Source: Methylolobus aquaticus
GTDB taxonomy: Bacteria; Pseudomonadota; Gammaproteobacteria; Methylococcales; Methylococcaceae
Assembly: GCA_004168015.1 (NCBI GenBank)
Contig: SEYW01000001.1
Coordinates: 62,001 to 126,000, forward strand
DNA: 64,000 nt
Direction: 5' to 3'
A program made the position numbers and the translations under genes. The number at the start of each line of letters is the position of its first letter. Positions within the stretch are counted from its first letter, which is position 1. The notes beneath the pieces are model-generated. The model ran no database searches and was not told the origin of the DNA. It saw nothing but the letters and a program-made list of their open reading frames with translations. Below, piece after piece: positions 25,287-34,167 of this stretch.

Positions 25287-27749
25287 ATGGACGACATTTC
25301 CAAGCGACCCGCACCCCCACAGCATTTCATTCTCGTGCATAAGCTGCGCCGGCGCGTACGGATCGTGGCCCCGACGCTGCGACGCGATCTCGAGCGCACC
25401 TATGCTGCCGAGATTCTGCTGCGCAAGCACAAGGCCGTGCGTCACATCCGGACGGTCCCGGAATTGGGCTCGCTGGCGATCGACTTCGACCCCGCGCAGT
25501 TGCCACGCGAAAAACTGCTGCTGGTATTGGATCGCCTGATCGGCAACCTCGGTAGCGGGCCACGCACTTCCCTCGCTGCCGCCGAGACCTTCGATCTGTC
25601 GGGCCCCTCCCACGACTACACGCTGGGCGTCGATGGGATGACCTGCGCTTCGTGCGCACTGCTGGTCGAAATGATGCTGCGTCGTGACCCGCGCATCGAG
25701 CGAGCGACCGTGAATTTTGCCACCGAAACCGCGGCAATCCGTGGCAAGCTCGACAAGGAAGCGCTGGTCGCCCTGATCGACCGCTGGGGCTACTCCGCCC
25801 TACCCCTCGGCTCGCTGGCGCAGCGCAAGCTGATGCTCGAAAAGGAGGAACGGCGGCTGACCGAGGCACGGCGGCGGTTCTTCTGGTCGGCGGTGCTGAG
25901 CGCTCCAGCGATCGCGATCGGCATGGCCATGCCTCATGGCAGGATTTTTCACTGGGTGGAACTGGCGCTGACCGCGCCGGTGGTCTGCTGGGCCGCAGCA
26001 CCCTTCTTCGCTAAGGCCTGGAAACTGGCCAAGCAGCGCTCCGCAAACATGGACACGCTGGTGGCCCTGGGCTCGGGCGCAGCCTACGGTTACAGCATCA
26101 TCGCGCTGTTGACTCGGCAGCGCGAGTTGTACTTCGAGGCCGCGGCCGGCATCGTCACCTTCGTACTGCTGGGCCGCTTCCTCGAGGAAAAGGCCCGCGG
26201 CCAGGCCCAACAAGCCATCCGTAGCCTGATCGACCTGCAGCCGCTAACCGCCAATGTCCTGCGGGACGGTGTAGAGCACGTCGTCCCTATCGACGATGTC
26301 GTGGTGGGCGACCTGATGCTGATTCGTCCCGGGGACAAGATCCCGACCGACGGGATGGTGATCGAGGGCCTGTCGACGGTGAACGAGGCAATGGTCACCG
26401 GTGAAAGTCTGCCGGTGGTCAAGGAGCCGGGACAGCGGGTAATCGGTGGCTGCGTCAACGGCGCCGGGGCGATGAAAGTCCGCGTGACGGCCGTCGGAGC
26501 CGAAACCGTCCTCGCGGGGATCGTCAACATGGTGGATCAGGCTCAGGCCACCAAATTGCCGATTCAGAAAACGGTAGACCGCGTCAGCGCGGTTTTCGTG
26601 CCCGGCGTCATGGTGATTTCCGGGTTGACCTTCGCCGGTTGGCTCGCGGTCGGTGCCGGCGTCGGAGCGGCTTTTTCCAATGCCATCGCGGTGCTGCTGA
26701 TCGCCTGCCCTTGCGCGCTGGGACTCGCTACACCGGCGGCCATCATGGTCGGGACCGGTCAAGCCGCCAAACGGGGCGTGTTCATCCGCAACGGCGAGAC
26801 GCTTGAGTCCGCCTCGCGCCTGAGCGCGGTGATTTTCGACAAGACCGGCACCCTCACCGAGGGGCAACCGCACGTCGTCGATTTCATCAATCAGTCTACG
26901 CTCGGCGACCGGGAGCTGTTGGCCATCGCAGCCAGCGCTGAAACCAATTCCGAACACTTTCTGGGGCAGGCTGTGCTGGCCTACGCGCGCGAGCAGGAGG
27001 CGCCGATCTGCGAGGCGAAAGACTTCATTGCTGTACCCGGCCGCGGCATCCGCGCCAAGGTCAAGCGGCGCGAGGTCATCCTGGGCAATGCCGAATGGCT
27101 CACCGAACAGGGTATTTCGCTGGAATCCTGGGAAAGCGTCGCCGAAAGTCTGGCTGGCGCCGGCAAGACCCCCGTGTATTGCGCGTTGGGCGGTCGTGCC
27201 GTGGCGGTGTTCGGGATCGCGGACAAGGCCCGCGACAACGCACCGCAGGCCATTGCCGAGTTGCACCGCATGGGCGTGCGTACCCTGCTGGTCACCGGTG
27301 ACGTGGCGGCCGCGGCGCACTACATCGCGGACTGGGTCGGCATCGACGAAGTCGTTGCGCATGCACGCCCGGAACGTAAGCTGGAAATCGTCCACGAACT
27401 GCAGCGCGAAGGCGATCTGGTCGGCATGATTGGTGACGGCATCAACGACGCGCCGGCACTGGCGGCTGCCGATGTCGGCTTCGCCATAGGCAGCGGCACC
27501 GACATCGCGATGGAAACGGCCGATATGACGCTGGTCCATGGCGACATCACCAAGGTTGCCGAGGCGATGGGGCTGAGTCGCGACACGTTGCGCATCATCC
27601 ACCAGAATCTGTTCTGGGCGTTCGCCTACAATACGGTGGCAATCCCGGTCGCGGCGTTCGGGCGCCTCAGTCCGATGATTGCCTCGGCGGCGATGGCGCT
27701 GAGTTCGGTTTCGGTCGTCGTGAATTCGCTGCGTCTGCAGCGTCGCTGA
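25287..27749 (+). CDS. Copper-type P1B-ATPase with extra N-terminal HMA-like domain
   Basis: An 820-residue heavy-metal P-type ATPase. Residues ~10-95 form an HMA-like domain without CxxC (LRRRVRIVAPT). Residues ~110-177 are a canonical HMA with GMTCASC (Cys120, Cys123). The membrane CPC motif is at 474-476, the phosphorylated Asp518 is in DKTGTLTEG, and the hinge is GDGINDAPALAAADVG. Beyond it, NLFWAFAYNTVAIP fits NX6YNX4P and MALSSVSVVVN fits MX2SSX5N, the P1B-1 signature for Cu(I). It should export Cu(I) from the cytoplasm, for detoxification or for delivery to a cuproenzyme. Four small genes upstream on the same strand probably act with it. Confidence 0.93.
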   Translation: MDDISKRPAPPQHFILVHKLRRRVRIVAPTLRRDLERTYAAEILLRKHKAVRHIRTVPELGSLAIDFDPAQLPREKLLLVLDRLIGNLGSGPRTSLAAAETFDLSGPSHDYTLGVDGMTCASCALLVEMMLRRDPRIERATVNFATETAAIRGKLDKEALVALIDRWGYSALPLGSLAQRKLMLEKEERRLTEARRRFFWSAVLSAPAIAIGMAMPHGRIFHWVELALTAPVVCWAAAPFFAKAWKLAKQRSANMDTLVALGSGAAYGYSIIALLTRQRELYFEAAAGIVTFVLLGRFLEEKARGQAQQAIRSLIDLQPLTANVLRDGVEHVVPIDDVVVGDLMLIRPGDKIPTDGMVIEGLSTVNEAMVTGESLPVVKEPGQRVIGGCVNGAGAMKVRVTAVGAETVLAGIVNMVDQAQATKLPIQKTVDRVSAVFVPGVMVISGLTFAGWLAVGAGVGAAFSNAIAVLLIACPCALGLATPAAIMVGTGQAAKRGVFIRNGETLESASRLSAVIFDKTGTLTEGQPHVVDFINQSTLGDRELLAIAASAETNSEHFLGQAVLAYAREQEAPICEAKDFIAVPGRGIRAKVKRREVILGNAEWLTEQGISLESWESVAESLAGAGKTPVYCALGGRAVAVFGIADKARDNAPQAIAELHRMGVRTLLVTGDVAAAAHYIADWVGIDEVVAHARPERKLEIVHELQREGDLVGMIGDGINDAPALAAADVGFAIGSGTDIAMETADMTLVHGDITKVAEAMGLSRDTLRIIHQNLFWAFAYNTVAIPVAAFGRLSPMIASAAMALSSVSVVVNSLRLQRR

Positions 27750-27803
27750 CGGCGGCCCCGCCGGGTCAATCCGAATCCGGTACCCTCTCCTGGCTGTGCC
27801 GCA

Positions 27804-29549
27804 TTACGCCGATCCCTGCGAAGCCGGATCGAACGGATGGGACGTACGGGACTCGATCGGCTCCCATCGCCAACGGCCCTGATCTTCCATCGACAGTGCG
27901 TAGTCGTAGTAGCGCACGGTTGCCTGATCCTCACCGTTGCCGATCGCGAGGTAGGCGATGTGGCGTTCCCCCAGCCAATCCAACAGCATCTCCACCTGCC
28001 CAGCGCTCAGCGCAGTATTGGGGCGCTCCATAATCACGAAGGCCGGCTCCGCAAGGAACAAACGAGCACAGGAAAGCAACTGTTGTTCCCCCAGTGACAG
28101 CACATCGCCCCAATGGCGCTCGGTATCGAGACCGCCGGTCTGTTTGACGACACGCTCCAGACCGACCTGGTGCAGCACCGCCAGTACCGTGTCGTCGGCA
28201 ACACGCACTTCCTGCCCATTACCCAGCAGCGCCTGCCGCAGCGTTCCGGGCGGCACGTAGGGCCGCTCCGGCAACAACAGGATGCGGGAGAGCCCGGGCC
28301 GCTGGATGACTCCTTCCCCGGCCCGCCAAATACCCGCCGTCGCCCGGAGCAGCGCCAGTTTCGCCCGCTCGTTGGACCCGGTCACCCAGACCCGCATGCC
28401 GGGTTCGACCGTGATCGACAGATCAGCCACCAGAACCCGCCCGTCGCGAGGCGACTTCAGCGTTAGATGGTCGAACACCAACGGCCCCTCATCGCTCTCC
28501 GCGATACGGATCTCCGAGACCGCTCGCGACTGTGCCTGCTCGATGGCCTCCCAGAGCGAACCGAGTCTGGCGATCACGGCAGCGAACGCCGAAATCGACT
28601 GGAACTGCGTGACGATCAGTGAGAAAGCGCCCAGCAGTTGCGCGAACGCCATCGCCGACTGCGTGATCACTCCGAACTCGACTTCACCCCGGATGAACAT
28701 CGGCGCAACGATCAGCGCCGGAATGATCTGTATCAGGTAGTTGTAACCCGTGGTGAAGAAACTCAGATTGCGATTCACCGCAATGATCTGCCGAAAATTC
28801 AATACCAACAGGTCGAGGTGGTGTTGCAGCCGCTCCCGGAGCCCTCTTTCGCGCCGCAGCAGCGCGATCGACTCCGAGTTCTCCCGAACATGTATCAAAT
28901 CGGAGCGGAAATCGGCCTCCTTGTCGAGCTGGCTGTAGTTCAGCCACACCAGCGGCCGACCCAGAAACACGGTCAGATAGGAGCCCATGGTGGCATACAG
29001 CACGGCGACACCGAACAGCAGTGGGCTGATGGTCCACATGACGCCAGAGAAAGCGATGATGGTGAACGTGCCGTTCAGAATCATCAGCACGAACGACAGT
29101 GTCGTCGTCGTGAAGGCCTTGATGTCATCAGCGATCCGTTGGTCCGGATTGGCGATGTCCCCAGTCTCATCGAGTCGGTAGTAGACCGGGTGGACAAGGT
29201 ATAGACCGATGGCCCTGCGCGTCAGCCACTCCCGCCACAACAGGCCCAGTCGCTCTTCACAGAACCGGTAGAGCACGGCGACCACCGTCGAGGCACCGAA
29301 CATTGCCACGTAGAGGACGGCCTGCCAGACGAATTCCAACATCTTCCTGTCGGCGACGGCGGTCATGAAATCGCGGCCGACGTAACTGCTGATGACGTTG
29401 AACGCGTTGATCCCGACCAGGAAAACCAGCAGGAGCAGTGATAGGAGACGCGCCTTCCAGCCAACCTCGGACCCAATGAAAGCGCGGACGACCCGCACGA
29501 ATCGCAACCAGGCCGCGCGGTTCAGGGGAAGTTCGGAGTGATCGGTCAT
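27804..29549 (-). CDS. SbmA/BacA-YddA-type ABC protein with degenerate ATPase motifs
   Basis: A 581-residue fused permease-ATPase of the ABC_membrane_2 type: transmembrane domain to about residue 340, nucleotide-binding domain after it. The domain aligns well with the family (LLRATAGIW, LLLPERPYVPPGTL, LSLGEQQ), yet the catalytic motifs are changed. Walker A is GSNERAKL (391-398), with Ala for the Gly before Lys and Leu for Ser/Thr. The Q-loop Gln is Glu428. Walker B is IMER, with Glu508 for Asp and Arg509 for the catalytic Glu. The H-loop His is Asn538. The frame is open throughout, so this is not a decayed pseudogene; it may be a non-hydrolysing transporter or scaffold. It is convergent with the copper ATPase gene. 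Confidence 0.88.
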   Translation of the reverse strand: MTDHSELPLNRAAWLRFVRVVRAFIGSEVGWKARLLSLLLLVFLVGINAFNVISSYVGRDFMTAVADRKMLEFVWQAVLYVAMFGASTVVAVLYRFCEERLGLLWREWLTRRAIGLYLVHPVYYRLDETGDIANPDQRIADDIKAFTTTTLSFVLMILNGTFTIIAFSGVMWTISPLLFGVAVLYATMGSYLTVFLGRPLVWLNYSQLDKEADFRSDLIHVRENSESIALLRRERGLRERLQHHLDLLVLNFRQIIAVNRNLSFFTTGYNYLIQIIPALIVAPMFIRGEVEFGVITQSAMAFAQLLGAFSLIVTQFQSISAFAAVIARLGSLWEAIEQAQSRAVSEIRIAESDEGPLVFDHLTLKSPRDGRVLVADLSITVEPGMRVWVTGSNERAKLALLRATAGIWRAGEGVIQRPGLSRILLLPERPYVPPGTLRQALLGNGQEVRVADDTVLAVLHQVGLERVVKQTGGLDTERHWGDVLSLGEQQLLSCARLFLAEPAFVIMERPNTALSAGQVEMLLDWLGERHIAYLAIGNGEDQATVRYYDYALSMEDQGRWRWEPIESRTSHPFDPASQGSA

Positions 29550-29861
29550 TGGATGCCGGCTGTTTCGGGTTGACCACGGGCCGCGCGCCAGCGCTGCCGT
29601 CTAGCGGAGGCAGGACGTTACACGCTGCGTCGCTCGCGCGCAATCACTATGCCGCCCGGAGTTTGCTCCGCCCTTGCATCAGGGCTCGGGACGGGACCGA
29701 TCGGGCCATGCAGTTGCGAGTTCGCACCGCGACTTCGCTTCGGCACGCGCCGCGGCCACGGCATCGCGCGGTGCAAGTCGGAAGTGCCCAAGTGACACCG
29801 GCAAGGACCACGAAAACCAGAAATGACGGCGGCAACCCGAGCGAGGAGTTGGCCCCAAGCG
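29550..29861. other. 312-base intergenic region, nothing recognised
   Basis: The region lies between the ABC protein gene and the end of the UDP-GlcNAc 2-epimerase gene, both on the minus strand. Open frames present here give Arg-rich translations without motifs. It should hold the ABC gene promoter and marks the left border of the AT-richer segment that follows. Confidence 0.5.
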
Positions 29862-30941
29862 CTATCTCCCCAAGCGCCCTGACGCCGCTTGCAAGCCCTC
29901 GCGGGCGTTGTGCAATATTTCCGCAATCCGCAAACCCACGCCGTACTCCCCATAGATGGGCGGAAACGCATGTTCCTTCCCTTCGCAGTGCTTTACCGCA
30001 GCGGCGACGATATCCTCATGCCGAAACCCTGAAATAATGTTCGCGCCGGACTCAACTGTCTCCATCCGCTCGGAGTTCTCACGAATGGTGACGCAAGGCA
30101 CGCGCAGGATATACGCCTCTTCCTGAATACAACCACTATCCGTCAGAATAATCTCCGCATACTTTTCGAACGCAAGCGAGGCCAATGGGGGAACGGGATC
30201 GATGATTTCGACTTCACCGAGCACGGAGTAGGGAATCGCATGTTCCTTCATGGCATGCCGTGTACGCGGATGCATCGGAAATACGATGCGGCTGAACCTG
30301 TTTCTAGCCAGCCACGCAAGCGTCTCAAACACACTGACCATCAAGGCCCTGTGGTCGGTGAACTCCTTCCGGTGCAAGGTCACGTATGCATATCGGTCAG
30401 GCACCGGCCTCTCAAGGCCTTCCGAAAAGTCCTCAATTATATCGACGCTGGTGTTGCCTGAATGGAACACCTTGCCGCGAAGCTCATGGTTTTTTTCAAG
30501 ATATCTCTTCTGTGCTTCGGTATTCGTGAACATGAAATTCGCCGTGCTGTCGCAAATTATCCTGTTGCGCTCTTCATACATTGCCTTGTCGTACGACCTC
30601 AAACCCGCTTCGACATGCGCAAGAGGCCTGTCCGAGTAAAGCGCGGCGACTGTACCTACAAGCGACGCCGCGGTGTCTCCGTTGACAAGCAGCAAATCGA
30701 CAGCTTTCTCCCTTATCAGCTCACGAACCCAATCGATTGCCCGCCCAATCGTGTATTCTTCCGGAAGAATATGGTCCGGCGAATAACCCATCTCATCGAA
30801 TGCCGCACCCTGCATTGCGTAGTCGGCATGCTGATTTGTGTGGAGTACCAGGAAATCCATTCCAAGTTCTTTGAGCCCCTTAACGACAGGGTAATTCTTA
30901 ATGACTTCCGGCCGGGTACCGAGTACGATAGCAATCTTCAC
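29862..30941 (-). CDS. UDP-N-acetylglucosamine 2-epimerase (non-hydrolysing, WecB-like)
   Basis: A 359-residue epimerase of the WecB/MnaA type, which interconverts UDP-GlcNAc and UDP-ManNAc for surface polysaccharides. Family landmarks: IVLGTRPEVIKNYPVV at the start, LVNGDTAAS, HVEAGLRSYDKAMYEERNRIICD, the FPMHPRTR block and TDSGCIQEEAYILRVPCVTIRENSERMET. AGGGT lies just ahead of the ATG. It follows the SGNH hydrolase by 16 bases and belongs to the AT-richer polysaccharide segment. Confidence 0.93.
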   Translation of the reverse strand: MKIAIVLGTRPEVIKNYPVVKGLKELGMDFLVLHTNQHADYAMQGAAFDEMGYSPDHILPEEYTIGRAIDWVRELIREKAVDLLLVNGDTAASLVGTVAALYSDRPLAHVEAGLRSYDKAMYEERNRIICDSTANFMFTNTEAQKRYLEKNHELRGKVFHSGNTSVDIIEDFSEGLERPVPDRYAYVTLHRKEFTDHRALMVSVFETLAWLARNRFSRIVFPMHPRTRHAMKEHAIPYSVLGEVEIIDPVPPLASLAFEKYAEIILTDSGCIQEEAYILRVPCVTIRENSERMETVESGANIISGFRHEDIVAAAVKHCEGKEHAFPPIYGEYGVGLRIAEILHNAREGLQAASGRLGR

Positions 30942-30956
30942 ATCACACCCTATCCA

Positions 30957-31520
30957 TTAAAGTGTAGAGACCGCGGTAGCGAAAGCCTGAGCGATAGCGA
31001 TATTCCCTTTTTCATTGAAATGCACCGGATCCTCATAGTGTTCCCTTGTGAGGTGATCAAGAGAAATGGTGCGAGCCCTCGAAAACTTCGCGACGGATTC
31101 CCTGAGAGCCCTATTATAGTCTAGCCTGAGCTCAGAGGTGGGCCGCTCAAAAAAACTATGTCCATCTGGAAAAATCGGCGGTATCTCCCCGCAAATTATG
31201 ACCTTGAACTTTTTAATCACTAATGCTCTGAGTATTTGGGTGTAGTACTCGGAAAATAATTCTATATCCGTGCCGTTTCCGACGTCATTGGTGCCGATCA
31301 TCAAGCAACAAATGAAGGTGTCGCTGAGCGCATCAATCTCCTGATTAATTTTGAACCACAGGTCGCGCGCCGTAAATCCGTTGACACTCCGGTTTATGGT
31401 GCGCCACTGGTATGGCGTCTGTTCCGATAGAAACTTCCCCAAATAGAGCGGGTAACAGCCATAACTGCGTGCCCCAAAGGTCTGGCTATCGCCGAAACAA
31501 ATCAAATTTTGATAGTTCAT
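30957..31520 (-). CDS. SGNH/GDSL-family hydrolase
   Basis: A 187-residue SGNH hydrolase. Block I is CFGDSQTFGARS (catalytic Ser), the Asn block is MIGTNDVGNG, and the catalytic Asp/His block is DPVHFNEKGN near the C-terminus. No signal peptide is visible, so it is probably cytoplasmic. Its place between a sulfotransferase and a UDP-GlcNAc 2-epimerase suggests that it removes or transfers acyl groups on a surface glycan or its precursor. ATG 31520 gives the family N-terminus and has GGA six bases upstream. Confidence 0.88.
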   Translation of the reverse strand: MNYQNLICFGDSQTFGARSYGCYPLYLGKFLSEQTPYQWRTINRSVNGFTARDLWFKINQEIDALSDTFICCLMIGTNDVGNGTDIELFSEYYTQILRALVIKKFKVIICGEIPPIFPDGHSFFERPTSELRLDYNRALRESVAKFSRARTISLDHLTREHYEDPVHFNEKGNIAIAQAFATAVSTL

Positions 31521-31650
31521 TGCTATTCCATCATCAAATGAGACTGGCCTATGCGCGACGAAATTGGTGTCCTGGCCAGCAGAGTCTGGCAAAGGTCTGC
31601 GAGGCTTGCGGCGCGCCGAAGCCACACGCCGGGAACGCCGCCACGTGTCG

Positions 31651-31839
31651 TCAACGCCTTTCGCGAATTGGGGCGACGGCGCGGTAAACCTGCAGTGTGC
31701 GTTGGGCGACTTCATTCCAATCCGGAATCGACTGCAGCACTCCAGCCATCAACTTCCGGGTGCCCACCTGGTCGCAAGATTTCGCCAGGGCGATGATGCG
31801 ATCACGCAGAGCATCGCAATCTCGCGATTTGAACCAGCC
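31651..31839 (-). pseudogene. C-terminal fragment of a GT4 glycosyltransferase
   Basis: An open stretch of 62 codons, lying directly after the sulfotransferase stop and ending in TGA, reads like the last part of a family 4 glycosyltransferase: GWFKSRDCDALRDRIIALA matches the usual GWLVPPxDPxALAxAI block, and IPDWNEVAQRTLQVYRAV matches the terminal W-E-x-V-A-x-R-T-L-x-x-Y-R element. There is no start codon or N-terminal part; a TAG lies immediately upstream in frame. It looks like the 3' remnant of a glycosyltransferase gene lost by deletion or recombination at the sulfotransferase boundary. Confidence 0.6.
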
Positions 31840-31847
31840 CTAAAAGC

Positions 31848-32594
31848 TTATTCGAAAGCTAGCCCGTATTTCTCGAGCGCCAAACGTAATTCCTCAGCAT
31901 TAGTTATCGTATGGGACGTATTGGATTGGACAACTGCCCGCGGGACCGCCTGCAATGGCATTGCGGAATTAACACCGAGAAAGTCACACACGCGTCCCAC
32001 TACAGCGCGATTGTCCGAACGAAACTCCTCATACCCAACTCGGATGTAGGCGTGCGACGAACTCAGCTCACCAAGTCGTTGACCAAGATAGTGTTTCATC
32101 CTGACCCGTTTCAATGCTTCCGGCACATTCCATGTGACAGCCAGGTCTTGTGGATATTCTTGCCCGAAGTATCGCTGAGTCGCTCTAGCACAGGCAATTG
32201 ACTTCAACCATTCGAGGTTGTCGCTTCTTACCAGATGAATTATTGAGATATCGCGGCGTGACTGCAGCCAGCGAAGATGCGGGTTGAATCCTTCAACGAC
32301 ATGTACCGGGCTGAAACGCGGATGGAAAAACCACTTGGGAGTCGAGCGAAACAGGAGGCGGAAGCCAATCACCTCGATCTCGGGTCCGTGCCGATCCCTG
32401 AGAAAGGCTCGCTCTTTCGGCCGCAAACCGTCGAAGCGGCCCCGAAGGAAATCCTCGGCCAACTTAATCCTAGCGACTCCAAAAACGTGCTCGGTGGACT
32501 CCCAGCCGCATGTCACCCCCGGATGCAAGCCCAATTGTTCCGCGAAAGCGCTGCTGCCTGTGCGAAAGGTACCGACGATGAGATACGGCCGCAT
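31848..32594 (-). CDS. Sulfotransferase-family protein
   Basis: A 248-residue protein of the sulfotransferase superfamily. The PAPS 5'-phosphosulfate loop is IVGTFRTGSSAFAEQLG near the N-terminus, and the 3'-phosphate block is IIHLVRSDNLEWLKS near residue 125. RVGYEEFRSDNRAVVGRVCDFLGV is the typical C-terminal segment. It probably sulfates a glycan, in line with the epimerase and SGNH genes downstream; a small-molecule acceptor is possible. ATG 32594 gives the family start and has AGGA about nine bases upstream. Codon use and base composition look less GC-rich than in the flanking genes. Confidence 0.88.
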   Translation of the reverse strand: MRPYLIVGTFRTGSSAFAEQLGLHPGVTCGWESTEHVFGVARIKLAEDFLRGRFDGLRPKERAFLRDRHGPEIEVIGFRLLFRSTPKWFFHPRFSPVHVVEGFNPHLRWLQSRRDISIIHLVRSDNLEWLKSIACARATQRYFGQEYPQDLAVTWNVPEALKRVRMKHYLGQRLGELSSSHAYIRVGYEEFRSDNRAVVGRVCDFLGVNSAMPLQAVPRAVVQSNTSHTITNAEELRLALEKYGLAFE

Positions 32595-33181
32595 TGACTT
32601 GTTCCTTGATCGATGTTTGCGGAGCCCAGACACTCCACACTAGATGAGCGTCACCAATGCCTCTCACACGACAACAACGAGGCGATTGGCAACGGTTCCA
32701 AGGCTACTGAACGTCAACATCACGCTTTGTGTACGTCCATCAACAGGCCTGGGAAACCAAGGCGTTGCATGGATTCTGCGACTTCAGCGCAACAACGGCA
32801 AGGGGTCCCCGAATCGAGACGAGGAGAGGGAGCATCATGCACCCGTCCTCGAAGCATTTCGTACGGAGCACACGCACTGATCCCACAAGCCGGCGCCGGT
32901 GGTCCGTTGGACGGGACTTGGGTACCGGGAGCTGACCGCGGGCGGCGACCCTACAGAGGGCTTAGCCCACCCGCCGTGTGTCGTGCACGGTCTAGGATGT
33001 CGTTCGGCGGCCACTTCGGTATCTGTGAACAATGGGGTCCTGGGTGGCAACACCATCACGAGTGACTTGGTTCCACCCCAGCGCAGGGCACGCTTTACGG
33101 CTGACTGGAGACATTGAACATTTGTTAAGGCGAGTCCACAATCCCGTTGCTCCGACTCCCACTCTCCACGCAGCTGACCCG
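32595..33181. other. 587-base region without a gene, with local hairpins
   Basis: No frame here gives a recognisable protein. The region separates the divergent sulfotransferase and SoxH-like hydrolase genes and forms the right border of the AT-richer segment. One imperfect stem pairs 33040-33047 with 33073-33081, and a GGGC-TTA-GCCC mini-hairpin lies near 32958-32968. No known riboswitch or small RNA was recognised. Confidence 0.5.
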
Positions 33182-34105
33182 ATGCCCCGGCCCGCACTGT
33201 TCGCTTCACTGCTGCTACTCGCCGCAAACCCCTGTCTGGGCCGAGCAACGATCGACCTGCAACCGATTGCTACGGGGGTCTTTGTACACCAGGGCGTACA
33301 TCAACTGCCGGATCACCATAACCGGGGAGAGATCGCCAACATCGGCTTCATCGAAGGCCGGCGCTGCGTCGCCGTCATCGATTCAGGAGGCAGCCCGGAA
33401 CAGGGTCGCGCACTGCGCGACGGGATCAGGGCACTGACCCGCACGCCGATCTGCTACGTGATCAATACGCATGTGCACCCGGACCACATCTACGGAAATC
33501 GCGCCTTCCGAGAGCCCGGCGTGCGCTTCGTCGGCCATTACAAGCTCGGTGCCGCGATGGCGGCCCGCGCAGCTTTTTACAGTGAAAAAGCCGACCGCGA
33601 TCTGGGTGTAGCGCTGACCGCGGAAGACTTCGTGCTGCCTGACATCGAGGTCAACGGCGAGTTGGAACTCGATTTAGGCGAGCGGCATCTTAAACTGGTC
33701 GCCCAGGCAACAGCCCATACCGACAACGATCTGACCGTTTACGATGAAACGACGCAGACGCTGTGGCTGGCAGACCTGTTATTCATGGAACATCTGCCCG
33801 TCATCGATGGCAGCCTGAACGGTTGGCTGAAGGTACTGGACCGGGTGCGTAAGATACCGGCTAGACGCGTAGTGCCGGGGCACGGCCCCGTCGCTGCATT
33901 CTGGCCGGCCGATGCAGCACCCGAGATAAGGTATCTGAGCGAGTTGCGTACCGAGCTTCGCGCCGCGATCAAGCAAGGCCGTACCATCGAACAGGCGGTG
34001 GCATCAGTCGGGCGGTCCGAACGTAGTCGCTGGGCATTGTTCGATGAGTTCCACCCGAGGAACGTCGCGACTGCTTACGCCGAGCTTGAATGGGAAGAGG
34101 ACTGA
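33182..34105 (+). CDS. SoxH-like quinoprotein-relay metallo-beta-lactamase hydrolase
   Basis: A ~307-residue exported protein (signal peptide MPRPALFASLLLLAA...CLG) of the metallo-beta-lactamase fold. The zinc motif THVHPDH, the AHTDNDL block, and VVPGHGPVA with its His are all present. Sequence and context match the quinoprotein relay system zinc metallohydrolase group (SoxH-related), which accompanies PQQ-dependent dehydrogenases and SoxYZ-like carriers. The next gene is exactly such a carrier. The function of this relay is not settled. ATG 33182 is chosen because it starts a good signal peptide; its ribosome binding site is weak. Confidence 0.85.
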   Translation: MPRPALFASLLLLAANPCLGRATIDLQPIATGVFVHQGVHQLPDHHNRGEIANIGFIEGRRCVAVIDSGGSPEQGRALRDGIRALTRTPICYVINTHVHPDHIYGNRAFREPGVRFVGHYKLGAAMAARAAFYSEKADRDLGVALTAEDFVLPDIEVNGELELDLGERHLKLVAQATAHTDNDLTVYDETTQTLWLADLLFMEHLPVIDGSLNGWLKVLDRVRKIPARRVVPGHGPVAAFWPADAAPEIRYLSELRTELRAAIKQGRTIEQAVASVGRSERSRWALFDEFHPRNVATAYAELEWEED

Positions 34106-34167
34106 CTGCGCTCTTGCGGGCAGCAAGAATCGTCATCGAAGAACATACACTGAACGGAGAATCGAAT

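Noticed and set aside
26244-27602. 452-codon open frame antisense to the copper ATPase gene
   Set aside because: Its translation lacks motifs and is explained by the GC-rich codon use of the ATPase gene on the other strand, which has a full set of P-type motifs.
23568-27749. Ferrosome (Fez) locus
   Set aside because: Small membrane genes before a P1B-ATPase recall Fez clusters, but the pump has CPC, NX6YNX4P and MX2SSX5N, the copper P1B-1 pattern, not that expected of a P1B-6 FezB.
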